In this document: one piece after another, positions 1 through 14,800 of the stretch | Layout of the letters: each line of letters begins with the position of its first letter | Position numbering within the stretch: the first letter of the stretch is position 1 | From: Rosellinia necatrix | Taxonomy: Eukaryota; Ascomycota; Sordariomycetes; Xylariales; Xylariaceae | Assembly: GCA_021209875.1 (NCBI GenBank) | Contig: JAGYVD010000004.1 | Location: 3,626,001-3,690,000 of the forward strand | Length of the DNA: 64,000 nucleotides | Direction: 5' to 3' | Made by a program: the position numbers and the translations under genes | The notes under the pieces: generated by a model | Databases searched by the model: none | The model's input: only the letters and a program-made list of their open reading frames with translations | What the model was told of the DNA's origin: nothing

Positions 1-1431
1 TTATTAATATATTTTAAAACGCGTTAAAAAGCTAATAAATAATTTATATTTTAATTAAAACAGAATATATATATATATAAATATAAAGCTTATTTAATAA
101 AAATTAATAAACTTATTATTTATATAAAATATTAAGCTTTTAATTTATATTATATATAAATTTTTAATTAAATAAAATAATTATTATATAAAACGTTAAA
201 TTTAATAAAAAAATTTATTAATAAGACAGAAAAACTAACAAATAAAATAAATAACGTTTTTATTAAACAGATTATTAAAATTATATTAAAGCTTTTAGAT
301 TTTTTATTATATTTAATATATAAAATATTAAATTTATAACTATATATAAGCTTAAAAATATTTTATTACTTTTATTTTTTATAAAAATATATTTAATTAA
401 ATTAATAAACTTTAAAAAATTAATTAATAAAATAAAATTAAAAATAAAAACAGCTAAAAATATATTATTAAAAGCAGTGCTTATAATATTTAGCTGTGTA
501 AATTTATAATTTTTAAAATATTTTAAAATTAAAAAGAATTAAAAGCTAAAAATAAATATATAAATTATAAGCTAGAAAAAACTTTTAAATATAAACATAA
601 AAAACAAAATAATTATATAAAGAATAACTAAGCTTTTGTTTAATATAAAGCTAATTAATTTAAAAAAAGCTTAAAGAATTATTTTTAAAACTAAAATAAT
701 TAAATATTATAAAATAGTTTTAAAATATTAATTATTATAATATAAACAGCTTATTAATAATTTAATTAATTAAATAAATTAATAAAACTTATATATATAT
801 ATATAAAATATTTTAAGCATTTTTTGTTTAAATTAAAAATTAAAAGCTAAAACTTTTAATATAATATTAAAAATAATAATAATATGTTTATATTTATTAT
901 AATAATTTATTTAAATAATGATATTAAAGTTTTAAATAATTAAAATTAGCTTAATTTTATAAAAGTTTATTTATTTAATTAAAAATAAACGTTGTATAAA
1001 AAAAAGTAAAAAGCATAAAATACTGAATGTAATATTTACAGCTGTAGTAAGCTAGAATAAAGCAGAAAAAATAAATGCTAGGCTAAAAAAGCGTGTATAT
1101 ATAAATAATTTATTAAAACTATTTTTAAAAAGCTAAAAAATCTATAAAATTATTTAATAAACAAGCAGTTTTATATTAAAGCTTATATAAAATAAATTTG
1201 CTAAAAAATAGTTTAAATAATAAAATTAAACAAAGTTTTAAATATTTTATTATTATTTAAATAAATATTTTAATATAAGTTTAATAAAAATATATTAAAT
1301 AATATAAATTATATGTTATAATATAAAATAATTTTAGTTAAAAATATGTTATAAATTATTTATATAATAATATATGTTATATAAACTTTTAACCTTATAA
1401 TAGCTTTAGCAGTATATTTTAATTTAAAAAT

Positions 1432-1614
1432 TAATAAGGTTTACTAAAAGTAGTATAGTTAAGTTTTTAAAAATGTAATATAAAATTAAAAAAAAAAGGC
1501 TTTTAGTTTCTGCAGGACTAAAAGCTTTAAGCTAGTATTTTATTTAATTTATATAATTTTTATTTAGCTAGCTGTATTAGCTAAATGAAAAGCTTTTTTT
1601 TTTTAACTATATTA
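1432..1614 (+). repeat. Double-hairpin MITE-like element, copy 1 (most decayed)
   Basis: This copy aligns end to end with the copies at 11628 and 19606. The shared features are a GTTTACTA motif near the left end, a 27-nt hairpin (here 1499-1525, arms GCTTTTAGT and ACTAAAAGC), a second hairpin around TTTAGCTAGC, and the right end ACTATATTA. The terminal 9 bp are roughly inverted relative to each other. Both arms of hairpin 1 carry matching C-to-T type changes, so the pairing survives. Confidence 0.7.
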
Positions 1615-1916
1615 AAAATACTTTAGTTTAACATAATTTTTATATTTTTAAACATTTTATACACTAAAGTTTTTTAATAATATATTGTTTTTTAAAAGAT
1701 TTTATAATTAAATAAAATAATATTATTAAACAAAACGTTATATAGCTTAAAATTTTTTGGCTTTTTAATATAAAAGTTTTTATTAATATTTAAACTATTA
1801 AAAATAATTGCTTTTTAAAAAGCTTTATTTATTTTAAATTAAAAATCGATTTATATTTATAATTTTATATAAACAATTTTTAATGTTTTATTATAAAAAT
1901 AATACAGATAAATAAA

Positions 1917-2085
1917 AAGCGTCTAGAGAACTTACTTTAAGCTAGGCTAGGCCGGCTAGGCTAGGCCCGCAGGGCTTAGCTGACCCGCAATAGGTTAGAT
2001 AAGGGTAGCCCACTGGCTATTTTTAGCCAGCTTTTAGCTGGCTGGCATAGCTAGTCCTTTTTTTTACGTGTAATTCGCTATTTTT
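1917..2085. other. Less-degraded GC island inside the AT-rich block
   Basis: About 150 bases here keep normal composition. They contain a repeated GCTAGGCTAGGC module on both sides of a GCCGGC centre, then a TGGCTA...TAGCCAG inverted repeat and a second GCTGGCTGGC stretch. No coding potential and no similarity to the two repeat families in the block were seen. It may be the unmutated end of a repeat, a recent insertion, or a single-copy fragment that escaped mutation. Confidence 0.5.
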
Positions 2086-2868
2086 ATTAGATTATTATAT
2101 AAGACTTTAATATATTATTGTTAAAAAATTATGAAGCTAAAAAACAGAAAATTATATAAAATATTAAAAAAACATATAAATTTAAGAAATCAAGCTATAT
2201 TAAATAATTTTTAAAAATTAAAAAACAAATTTTAGCTTATAATTAATATATTAAAAATTATTAAATATTATAAACTAAATAATTTAATTTATATATTAGC
2301 TATTTTTTATTATATAAAATTTTATATATAATTTAAGTTAAACTATAAAAAATAAATAAATGCTCATTAAAAAAAATTAAGTTAATATTATATAACGGAG
2401 TAATATTAAAAATAAATATAGTTTTTATAATCAAAATATTATTATAGTTTTTAATTAATTTAAACGCTAATTATTACGCTGCAATTAATTATTTTATTAA
2501 ATATTTATATAAAACTAAATTTTTAATAGTTAGATTTAAAATAAGTTTTTATAAACATAAGCCCCACAATTATTAAAAATGCTTTATTTATAAATAATAA
2601 AAAACATATAGATTATTTTATAAATATATTATATTAATTTTAAACATTTTTTATTTAAAAATAATAAAATAAAATATTATTTTAAAATTAATTATTAAAA
2701 CTAAAATTAAAACAATTGTTTTTATAGCTAAAAAACCATAGTATTAAAAAGTTTTACTAAAATATTTTGTTTAGTTTTAAAATATATAAACTATTTATTT
2801 AAAGAATATATAAATAATTAAATTAATTATAAAAAAATAAACAAATTAGTATAAAATTACAGCATATA

Positions 2869-3106
2869 ATTACAGATAACTGGTTAGCTAATTAAACATG
2901 TAGTATAAACTAGTATCTGTATATTTATTACTAACTAAAGCGCATAAACCAGCTGTAATATATAAACTAGACCTATTTTATATATTTATATTTAGCTAGA
3001 ATTTTAATAAGCTAATTCTTTTTTTATTTTTTTTATTTATAGATTTTTATATAATATATTATTTATTATTAAAGCTTTAACTATTTATTTATAATTAATA
3101 TAACAA
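2869..3106 (+). repeat. Dispersed ~240-bp repeat, copy 1 (strongly decayed)
   Basis: Same order of motifs as the copy at 4401: GATAACTGGTTAGCTAATTA at the left, ACTAGTATCTGTA, an interior AGCGCATA-ACCAGCTGTA block, GCTAGAATTTTAATA, then TTTATAGATTTTT and a right end of the ATAACAA type. Most C positions of the better copies are T here, and many G positions are A, which is what RIP acting on both strands would give. Confidence 0.75.
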
Positions 3107-4400
3107 TTTATAAATTATTTTATTTTAAAGTATTAAAACTGCTTTTTAAATATTTTTATATAAAAATAATATTAATAATATAATATCGATTTTTTATTAG
3201 CAGTGCTTATAAACATGCTAAAGATTTAGCACGTTAAAATATTACTTTATTATATAAAGTTTTTAAATTATTAACGTATTTTATTAAAAAAACTTTTAAT
3301 CATATATTTAAAACTAAATATATTTAATTATTAAAGCTAATATTATATATACGCCATATGTTTATATAAAACGTATGCATGTATAACAGCTGTAAGTAAC
3401 TGTGACCAATTGCCATAGTTCTAACAAAACATATTATTTTATAAAACAGAAATAAAAGTTTTAATATTTTTTTATTTTTATTAAAAACACTAAACTATAG
3501 CAGAAAAATTAAAAAAACTTTTAAAAAAAAGATTTTAAAAACAAAAGCTTAAAATAAAACAAAAAAAATCGCTTAGTTTATAAATTCAGCAAAAAAATAT
3601 TTAATTTAAACTTAGACTTATATAACTAAACAAGCTAACTATAAGCAAAAAAAACTTAATTTTAATATAAATAACTATATATTAATTTTAAAAAAATAAT
3701 CGTAAAAACCAACCGATTATTTAATTAGCAAGACTTTTTATAATATAATAAAATTTAAAACAATTAATAAAAACAATAATATTTTTATATTAAACTTTTT
3801 TTATATAAAAACAATAAACTATTATTATATTAACAAACTACGATTATATTTTAATAACTTACTGCTAAAACAAAAACTAATAATTTAAATAATAAAATAA
3901 TAAAGCTTAAAAAAAAAAGTTTATAGTCGGAAAAATTAAGTTGTTAAAAATATATTATAAAAATTATAATATTAAATAATTTAAAAAAATAAAAACTAAT
4001 AATAAATAATATTTAGCTTAAAATTTTAAAAATAACGCAAAATTATTAAAAATTTTTATAAAAACATTTAAACGCGCCAGAACTTTTAAAACGTTTAAAA
4101 AATTAGCTTAAAGCTGCAAAAAATAACAGGTTAAATATAACATATAAAAATAATAATAAAACAATATAACAAAAAATAATAAAGCAGAAATAAAAACAAA
4201 TATAACAATAAATAAAAAAAGGTCGGTAATATAATATAAAAAAACTTATATAATAACTTAATAATATAAAAGCTTAAAAAACATAATATAAAATAAAAAC
4301 TTAAAGCAATTTTTTTTTTGCTAAAAAATATATTTAAAAGCTATATATTTAAATATAAACATAACTTAAAAAACAAGCCGTTTTTTTTTAAAAAAAAAAA

Positions 4401-4646
4401 GTTATAAATAACTAGTTAGCTAATTAAGCATGTGGCACAGACTAGTATCTATACACCTGTTGTTAACTAAGGCGCATAGACCAGCTGTAGCATATAAACT
4501 AAACCTACCCCACACACTTGCACTTAGCCAGAATTCTAGTGGGCTAATTCCTCCTATTTACTCTTTCTTTTTTCATTTATAAATTTTTCGTACAATATAT
4601 TACTTATTGCTAAAGCCTTGACTTTTTATTTGTAACTGGTGCAACA
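4401..4646 (+). repeat. Dispersed ~240-bp repeat, copy 2 (well preserved)
   Basis: The least mutated right half of the family. It includes the CACACACTTGCACTTAGCCAG stretch and the right end GTAACTGGTGCAACA. The left end has (G)TTAYRRATAACT and the right end contains ATTTGTAACT, giving a short inverted relation (AGTTAC-RR-ATAA). No ORF is present, so it is probably a non-autonomous element or a solo terminal repeat. Confidence 0.75.
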
Positions 4647-5067
4647 CATATTAATATATAAAATATATAAGCAAAACAAAAATATCCAACAAATTTATTT
4701 TAAATAAAATATTTTTTAATTATTCAAATATTTATAAACAAGCTTATTAAAAATTTATTGCATGTTTAGTTTAATCATTTTTATATTTTATTTTATTTTT
4801 ATCATTATAATTATAAAATTTTAAAAAATATAGTTTATAAACAATAAAAATTAATTAATTATAACTAAAAAAAATTTAAATTATTTTTAAATATTTATTT
4901 TTATAAACAGATTAATAAAATTAATATTATTAAAATTAATTTTATATTAAAACAGTAATTTTTTTTGAATGTTTAGTTTAAAATTTAAAATATTTTTAAT
5001 AACTAAATCTTTTAAATAATTAATAAGCATTATAAAAGCTTAAAAATATATAATTTCTTTTTCATTT

Positions 5068-5290
5068 TGTTGCACCAGTTATAAATAAGAAGTCAAGGCT
5101 TCAGCAATAAGTGATGTATTATACAAAAATCTACAGATAAAAAAAGAAAAAATAAGTAGGAGGAATTAGCCTACTAAAATTATGGCTAAATGCAGGTGTA
5201 TAGGGTAGGTCCAGTTTATGCGCTACAGCTAGTTTATATGCTCTAATTACCAACAGGTGTACAAATACTAGTCTGTGCCATATGCTTAAA
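5068..5290 (-). repeat. Dispersed ~240-bp repeat, copy 3 (inverted, left end missing)
   Basis: Reverse-complement copy that starts with TGTTGCACCAGTTA and runs through GGTGTATAGGGTAGG and CTAGTCTGTGCCATATGCTTA. The last ~25 bases of the family (GCGAATTAG through GGATAACTGGTT) are absent and replaced by AT-rich sequence. With copy 2 it makes a head-to-head inverted pair about 420 bp apart. Confidence 0.7.
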
Positions 5291-8200
5291 ATATATTTTA
5301 TAATACTATTTACAGGTTAAATATTATTAAATGTTTTTAAACTTTTTATTTTATTTTTATATTAATAAATCTTTTGATTTTTAAAATAAAACATTTATAA
5401 CTATATATTTTTTTAGTTAAAAATAATAAAAATTATATTTTGAAAATAAGTTAGTTTATTTTATTTATTATAAATTTGAATGTTATTTTATATCAAAATA
5501 TTCTGAAGCTTAATAATTAATAATTATTAAAAAAAGCTTTTTGGTTTATTAATTAAGTTAACTTCCTATTTTTTTAAAGCTATAGCTATTACTAACATTT
5601 TTTTATTAAAAAATTTATAATTTAGCTTAACATTATATAATGTTTTTAAAAATAAGCTGTTAAATATTAATGTTTTTTATAAAACTAAAATAACACGATA
5701 AAAGCTACTCTATTAAAAAGTTAGTTTTTATTTTAATAAATAAATTATAATTATAATATTTTAATAATAATATAAAAATTAAAGTTTTTTTAATATACTA
5801 AAAGCTTTATTATATTTATTAGTTTATTTAAAAGCTTTTTTTATTAAATAGTTTATAAAAAAACTATCTAATTATATTTATTTATAAACTTTTATAAAAG
5901 TCATAAAAACTTAAAAAACTGCATATTTTTATAATAATAAATTTTTTAATATACTACAGCTTTTATTTTAGCAACATTAATATAAATATTATTAATATTT
6001 ATTATATCGTGTAAAATTTAGCTTATCCTATATAAAATTGTGATTTTTAAGTTAGTTTATAATTCTACGTTTTATAGTTTTCAAAATACTTTTTCAATAT
6101 ATATATAATAAGTTTTTATATTATTAAAATAAATAAAAACATTGTTTATATACGCGCTCTAAAAATTATTTAAAAATTAAACAACATATTATTAATATTT
6201 TTTAAAACGTAAAAATCTATTTATTAAACTAAACAGAAAAACTTTATAATAATAAGCTTTATATTTTATATAAAATATAATAAAGTTTCCATTTTTAATA
6301 TATTTTAATATAATAAAATATTTATTATATATTAATTTTATAAAAATTTTAGCATTAAAAATATAAAACACGGTTTTTTAATAAAAACACTAAATATTAG
6401 TTTTTTATAATTTTATTAAGTTTTTAATAGTTTCTATAAAAGCAGAGTTTTTATTAGCTTTTTAATAAATAACACTAAAAAACCTACAACATATTCTTTA
6501 GTTTAATAAATTACTAATTAAATATTTTTATATAGCATATAGTTTATTAAATAATATTTTATATAAAAACTATATTTTAAGTTTTTTAAAAACTTGCTGT
6601 TTATAAAGGTTATTTTATACTTTATTTTAATCGGTAAAAAGTAATTTATTTAAACGTTTTTTATTAAACGCGTTTAATAAATTATAATATTTAAAAACAT
6701 AAGTTCTAATAATTTTTTATGTTTTTATTTTTTCGTTTTTTATTTTTTTTATTAATTAATTGATTAATTTAATAAATATTAATAATTTATATTTAATTAT
6801 TAATTTTATTTTTATATATTAACGTTTTAAAAGCAATAGTACTAAAAGTAGCGATTTAAAATTTTAGTTTTTTAATACTAATTTATTCTGTTTTTTTTTA
6901 ATTTAATACAGTTTAAAAATATAAATCGTTTTTTATTTAGTATATTTTCTTTTTTAGTTTAAAGCTTGAAAAGTTTATTAAACAGGATACGTTTTTTAAG
7001 TTTTAGTTTATTTTTTTTATTTTTCACGTAAGATTAGATCTTTTTATAATTTTTATTTTTATTATCAATATTGTTTTATAAAAGCTTTTTTTAATTTTTT
7101 CTTTTAATTTTTTCGTCAGGCATTTTAAAGACGATATTTTTATTTTTTTATTCAACGTTTATTTAATATTTTAAATATTATAACCATATTCTAGCTTTAT
7201 TTATAATTTTTAGCAAATAAAATAACAAAATTAATATATATTATTTAATATTAAATAATATATTATATTATTTAAACTATTTTTTAATACTACTTTTTAT
7301 TTTATATTTAAGATATTAATAGATATATTTTTAAATATTTTTCTATATATTTTAAAATTAAGCGTAAAATATAATTAATTTTTAGTCTAACTTTCTGTTG
7401 TATTTAATTATTAATTTAAGTTTAAACTTATTTTTAATAAGCAAGTTTAATAGTTTTATAATTTTTTTAGCAAAAAATACGTTTATATTTCTATATATAC
7501 CGGCTCCCATCTTATTAACTATGTTAACAATAATAAATAATAGTTTATTACCATATAAAATACAAATTCTTTTTTTTAAGTAGTTGTTTATTAAATTTTT
7601 TGGTTTTTATATAATAATATTATCTTTAAAAAAAAGGTTATTTTTTTAATGTTTTTGTTTTCTTATTTTTCTAGCGCTTTTTTATATAATTATATTTATG
7701 CAGGCATTACGTTAAGCCTAATCTACAGCTTTTATAAAACAGTTTTTAATAATATATTTTTTGTGTTTACATTAAAAGTATTTATTTTTAATAATTAATT
7801 GTTTTATTTTTTTAATTATAAGTTGGGGTCTCTGTTTTTTTATAAATATTTTTACCGGCAAAATTAAGCGCGTTATTATAGCTAGAGAAAGTTTAATATA
7901 ATAAATAAATATTATATTTTATAAAATATTTTTATTTTATAAGCTTTGCTTTTTTTTAATTATTTCTTGACGAATAATAAGCTATTTAAACATAATATTT
8001 TATATAAGCGTTAAAATCTACAGTATTTTATAAGTATTTAAAAATAAATTTAACAGTTATATAAAATAACAACTTATTTTTTAAAAAATTTTAGTTTTAT
8101 TAAAGCATGTTTTGTTAATAAAACATAAAACATCTATTTTAAACTATATAAATCTAATAAACATATATTTATTAAAGTTTAAAACTTTATAAATAGTTTT

Positions 8201-9482
8201 TATTTTTTTAAAATGGTTATATTTTTATAAATATTATATAAATATTATATTAAAATGTTTATTAAATAAATATAAAATTAAATTTTTAAATGCTTTTTAA
8301 AAAATAACACTTAATATTATTTATTTTTATATTATTATTAATAAACTAGTCTATGTTTATTTTAAAACAGTTAATTATATTTTAATATTATATTTTAAAT
8401 TTTATTTTATTTTTAAAACGTTATTATAAACCTTGTTTATAAATATTTTAATTAATTTTATGTTTTTTAAAAGCTTTAAAAGCAGATGTTTTTTTATACG
8501 ATTTAATAAATTAACTTGTTATTAATTAAATTTATTTAATAAATATTAAATATAGTTATAATTAATTATTGTAAATTTTAGTTTAGCTATAATATAGTTT
8601 ATTATTACGTTATTATTCTAGCTTTTAAATAAATTAAATATAAAAGTTTATATTTTTATTTTATTTATATAATTTATTTAATTTTGTTATGTTTTAATAA
8701 CTCTTTTAAAATCTTAAATAATTATTTTTAAGTTATTATTAACTTTATTTTAATATTTTTAAGTTGTTTTTATTTTTATTAAACGCTTTTTATATTTTAT
8801 AATATAAGCATCAAATTTTATAGCTTATTTTAAAATAGTTTTTATTTATTTAGCGATATAATATATAATAAAATAATAATAATTACTATTTATTAAAAGC
8901 TTTTAATATATATTTTTTTATTTTATTTTATTAAAAAATAAAAAAAAAAAAAGTTTATATAAAATCTATAAATAATTTTATATTAACAAGTTTATTAAAG
9001 TTAGGCTAAACAAAATTACTTTTTTTATAATAAGTTTTTAAAAAAACCTGTCAATTGTTTTTATAATAATTATAGCAAATTTTTATATTAAAATACTAAC
9101 CGCTTTATAAAAACTTTATAAGTTTTATTATATAAAACAGCTTAAAATCTAAAGTTTTAACTTATAAATAAAAATTTAAGCAAAATTAAATAACAAGTTT
9201 TATATAGCTTTAGTTTTAATACTAGTTTTAATAATTAAATATGCTATATTAACTTTTTAAAATAACTTAAATATATTTAGTTTAAAATATATTACTAAAA
9301 GTTTTTAACAAAATATATTAATAACTTAAAAATTTTATATAATAAAGTAACGTTTTAACATGCTAAATTTTTAAAATGTTTACAAGTACTGCTTATAAAA
9401 AAGTTAATATTATATTATTATTATTATTTTGTTTAACAAATATTTAAAAAACAGTTTTAATATTTTAAAAAAATTTATAAAT

Positions 9483-9727
9483 TGTTATATTAGTTATAAA
9501 TTACCAATTAAAGCTTTAGCAATAAATAATATATTGTTTAAAAATCTACAGATAAAAAAAAATAAATTAATAAAAAGAATTAGCCTATTAAAATTCTGGC
9601 TAAACGCAGGTATATAAAGTAGGTCTAATCGATGCGCTACAGCTAGTCTATACGCTCTAGTTGGCAACAGGTGTACAGATACTGGTCCGTGCCACATACC
9701 TAATTCGCCAACCAGTTATCCGTGACT
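9483..9727 (-). repeat. Dispersed ~240-bp repeat, copy 4 (inverted, well preserved left end)
   Basis: Reverse-complement copy. Its left-end half (here at 9,620-9,727) is almost unmutated: GTTGGCAACAGGTGTACAG, CCGTGCCACATACC, TTCGCCAACCAGTTATCC. The other half is RIP-like. Mutation is therefore uneven along the copy. The short open frames here (9429-9617 +, 9494-9697 -) lie inside the repeat and do not look like genes. Confidence 0.7.
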
Positions 9728-10770
9728 AATTTAAAGTTTTTATATTAAAAGGTTATAATTATTAATTTAAACAAATAATTATAATTTTTAAATATTTTAT
9801 AATATTTATTAATATTTTTAAGCTTATAAATTATTAAACTTATTTTATATTTAATTATTTTATATAGTATAAATACCTAAAAAAAGATTTTAATTATATA
9901 TTTTTTTTAATATTTGTTTTATTAAAACAAAGTTTTTTTGCTGTTAAAACAGCTATTACATTTTATTTATTAAAATAAAAATATTATTAGCGTTAATATT
10001 AACGTTATTATTATTATTCTTTTTAAAAACAGCTAAACTTAATACTATTATTTTTAGTTTTTTTTTAAAGCTGTTATTTTAATTATTACAGCTAAGCTTA
10101 AGCTTGTTTTATTTTATTTTTAATAAAAACATATTTATATTAAAAAATAACAGCTTTAATAAAAACATAAAAAATTAAAACATTTTCGAAATTTTATCAG
10201 CTATTTTATTAAAAAATTAAATTAAAAAAAAAAGATTATTAAAACGATTTTTTAGCTTGTACTGCTTTAAAAAACCTGTAATAAAAAGCTAGTTTATTTT
10301 TAGCTATATAAAATTTTAATAAAAAAATGTTTATAAAAAATAAAACTATTTATATAAAAATATATTTATATTAATTAATATAAATATAAGATTATTAATT
10401 AAAATATTAAACTAGCTAGCTTTTTATTAAAAAAAATCTGTGTTATTAATTAAAAGCTATAATAGTAATATAAAAAGCTTTAAAACTTTTATTAAAATAA
10501 TTAGTTTTAAAACTTGCGAAAAAAAATTTAAAAATTAAATTAATATATATAATTAATAAACAAACTTTAAAAACGCATATAAAGCTACACTAAATATAAA
10601 ACTATTAAATTTAAATTTTAATTTTTAATCTTATAAATATTAGCTAATATTTTATTAATAGCATTAATTATTATTAGTTTAATAGTTTTTTTAAAAACAG
10701 AATTAGCAGCAAAAAAAGCGGCAATTAAACCTAATTGTTGTAGCAGCAGCTACAGCAGTAATAAGAACAG

Positions 10771-11236
<466 letters not shown>

Positions 11237-11627
11237 GCAGCATAAAAATAAAGCAGCAGTAGTATTAGCCGCAGCAGCAGTAAATATAGCAGTAGTAGTA
11301 GCAATAATATAAAAATATTTATTTTAAAATAAAATTAGTTGTTTAATTACAGCATAAAAAATTAAAACAACTTTTAAAAATTATTTATAAAAAAAAGAGC
11401 GGCTTAAAAATTAAATATAAAATTTTTTTAATATTATTTATATTAGTTAAAATAATTAATTATATATAAAACTATTTATTGTAATATATATTTAATAAAA
11501 AAATTATTTATAAAAGAATAATTTTAAAATTATTTAAAATTATTAAAAACAGCTGTTAATTTAAAACTAATATATGTTAAAATGCCGGCAATTTAAAAAA
11601 TTATATTTAAATTAACTAATTAATTTA

Positions 11628-11812
11628 TAGTATAGTTTACTAGGGGTAGTGTGGTATTAAGTCTGTAAAAGTGTGATGTAGATTAAATAGAGGCTTCTGG
11701 TTCTGCAGGGACCAGAAGCTTTTTAGGCTAAGTTATTTTATTTAAGCTATATAATCTTTATTTAGCTAGCTCTGCTAGCTAAATAAAAAGCTAATTTTTT
11801 CTGACTATATTA
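11628..11812 (+). repeat. Double-hairpin MITE-like element, copy 2
   Basis: 185 bp, same orientation as copies 1 and 3. Hairpin 1 is at 11,693-11,719 (arms GCTTCTGGT and ACCAGAAGC around a TCTGCAGGG-type centre). Hairpin 2 is around TTTAGCTAGC-TCT-GCTAGCTAAA at 11,761-11,783. Ends TAGTATAGT and ACTATATTA are near-inverted. No ORF. Confidence 0.75.
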
Positions 11813-14800
11813 AGTGCTAGGGCTATAATAAAACGTTATTATTTTTAATAACTATATAACTTTTTTTTTATTATTTATAAAATTAGCTACAGCTTTTTTT
11901 TAATTTTTTTAGCCGAAGTTTATTTTTTTTTAATTTTAATATTTTTTAATTAGTTTTTTAATATTATATAGTTGCTACTCCGATTTTTATTAGTTATTTT
12001 TATAACTGTATTTTTTTTATTTAATAAAGTAATTAAATCTGTTTTTAATACGGTTTATTTAGTGCTTAAAAATTATTTCGATTTTAAATAAATTTTTTTT
12101 TTAAGTCCTGCTTTTTAAATATTAAGCTTAATGTTAGTATTTTTTAATAAAAAAATTTCTTACTTGTGTTTTTAAATAATAAATGCGCGACCGAAATAAT
12201 AAACTTAATATTAAAAGTTTTAGTAATTTTGATTTATAAAATAATTTATTAATTTTGATTTTTATTTTTATAGTTTTACGCGCTATTAAAAATATTTTTC
12301 GACAGCTTTTTAAAAAATAATCTTTTAAATAAAGCGTTAAATATATTTTATTTTTATATTAAATTTTATTAATTTATATTTATTATTATAGTATTATTTT
12401 ATATATGCTGTTATAAAATTTATAGCTAACTTTATATTTTTATAAAAATATTTTTATATAAATTAAATATTTTTAATAATTATATTTATTTTTATATTAA
12501 TAAAAACTTTATTTAGTTGAACTAGCTAAAATTTAAAAGCTGTTTATAAATTAATAAATTAATAAGTTTTAAATATATTTTATTTAAGTTTTACTATAAA
12601 AATAATAATATATTTATTTATTTATAATTAAAATATATATATATATAACATTAAATAATAATTTTATAGTTTAATTTTTTGTTTAAATTATTTATTATTT
12701 TATAAATAATAAAAATAATTATTAAAAGTTTTGTTTATATAGGTTTTAAAGCTCTATTTAAAATTTAAAAATAAATTTGCGATTTTAATTAAAAATAATA
12801 CTGTTTAATATATTTTAATTAAATAATTAGAGTTGCTTAGCTAATACTTTTGTTTAATTTTTAACAAAATATTTTTATTATTAAATATAAATAATAAATG
12901 TTTTAATATAATATATATTATTGTTCTTAATATATTATAATAGTTAAATTTTTTAATTATTATAATATAACTAAAAATAATATTTTAAATAAGCTTATAA
13001 TAAAATTTATTATAATTATGTTTATTAGCTTAATATTTTTAATTAAATAAGTTAATAATTATTATATAGTTTTTTTATTAGTATTATATAATTTATATTT
13101 ATTATAATAATTTAAATATATTTTTATTTTATAAACTTTTAATTTAATTATATAAAGCTTTAATTTTTTATAATATATTGTTTATTAAAATAATATTTAT
13201 TATTATATTTTATTGCTAAAAGTTTAGCTATTTATTTTTAAGTATATATAATTTATATTTATTTTTTAGTTAATATTATATAATAAATTGTTTATAATTA
13301 TAAAAAATATTTAAGCTTAAAAAATTTGCAACGTTTTTATTATTTTTGCGGATCGTTTTAGAACTTTTTAATACTTAAGATTTTTAATATAGTCTGTTAT
13401 AATTTTAATTTTTATTATTTTTTATTCTTAGTTCAAAATATATTATTTATATATTGTTTAGTATTAATTTTTATTTGTTTAGACTTGTTTTTTTGTTTTT
13501 ATTAGGTTAGTAATATTTTTAATTAATTAAATATATTTAAAATAAAATTTAGCCTGTTTAATATATAATATATTTGCAATTTAAATTATAATAAATATAT
13601 AAACGCGTTAATTAAACGTTTATTTGCATAGTTTATAAAATTTTTTAAGCTTAGTTTAATTTAATATGTTTTTATTATTAAATAATTAATAAAAAGCTAT
13701 TAAATTAATTAAAGCTTTAATTATAATTTGCAGGCGTTAATATGTTTAAATTATGCAAGCTATTTTAGTTTAAAAATCTGTATTTTGTTTTTAGTTGTAA
13801 TATATAGTAATTTAAAAATATTACTAGCAATATTTATATATTTAAAATTATTAATTCCGGTTTTTATAAACATTTATTTTTATTATAAAATAATATTATT
13901 TTAAAGCTTTTTTTAGCAAGCTATTTATTTATATATAAAATGTTTTCATAAAATTATAATAATAAAATATAATATATAAACAGATTAAATTTTAAAAAGT
14001 TTTAAATAATTTTATTTTAGTTATATTTAGTTTAAAATATATAAATTAATAATATATTTAACGCTTGTTATAATTATTAATTTTATATTAGTTTATTTTA
14101 TGTTTTTATAAAAGTTTTATAATTTTAGTATAATATAATAATAATATATAATAAAATCATGTATTTTTAAATGTTATTTTAAAGCTTTTAATTAATTTAA
14201 AACCTAAAGTATTTAAATACTGCTAGCTGTTCTTTATTCTTAATATATTTAAAACGTTTATTTAAAAGCTTAAAATTTTATAAAAGAATATATAAAAAAC
14301 TTTTTAAAAATAAAAAATAAAATTTTATTAAATAATATAAAATATTATATAAATAAACTAAATAATCTGTTTTAACATTTAAAAAATAATATTATTATTA
14401 ATAAATGCTTTATAATAATGCTTATAAAAATAAAGCAATTTATTTATAAAACGTTAAATATCTGCAAACATGTTATAAAATCTTATTAAAGCTATTATTA
14501 ATTGTTTTAATTTTTAAAAACTTATTATTATAAATTAGTTTTAATAATTAGAATAAACTATAAATTAATAAAAAATATAATTATATTTATTATAATTAAC
14601 GTTTTTTTAATTAATATAATAATTATAAATTATAATAATAATAAATAGTTGTTTCAAACAGTAACTTTATTTAAAACCTTTAAATTAACTATTAAATATA
14701 AATATAGTTTTTTTATAAATAAGCTATATAATAAAAGCTAAATATATAAATAAAAAACTATTAATTTATTTTATTTTATTCTGCTTATAAAGTTTATTAA

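Noticed and set aside
7398..7583. 61-aa ORF in the AT-rich block
   Set aside because: Composition is only Asn/Ile/Leu/Lys/Phe codons as expected from A/T sequence. It is isolated and has no motif.
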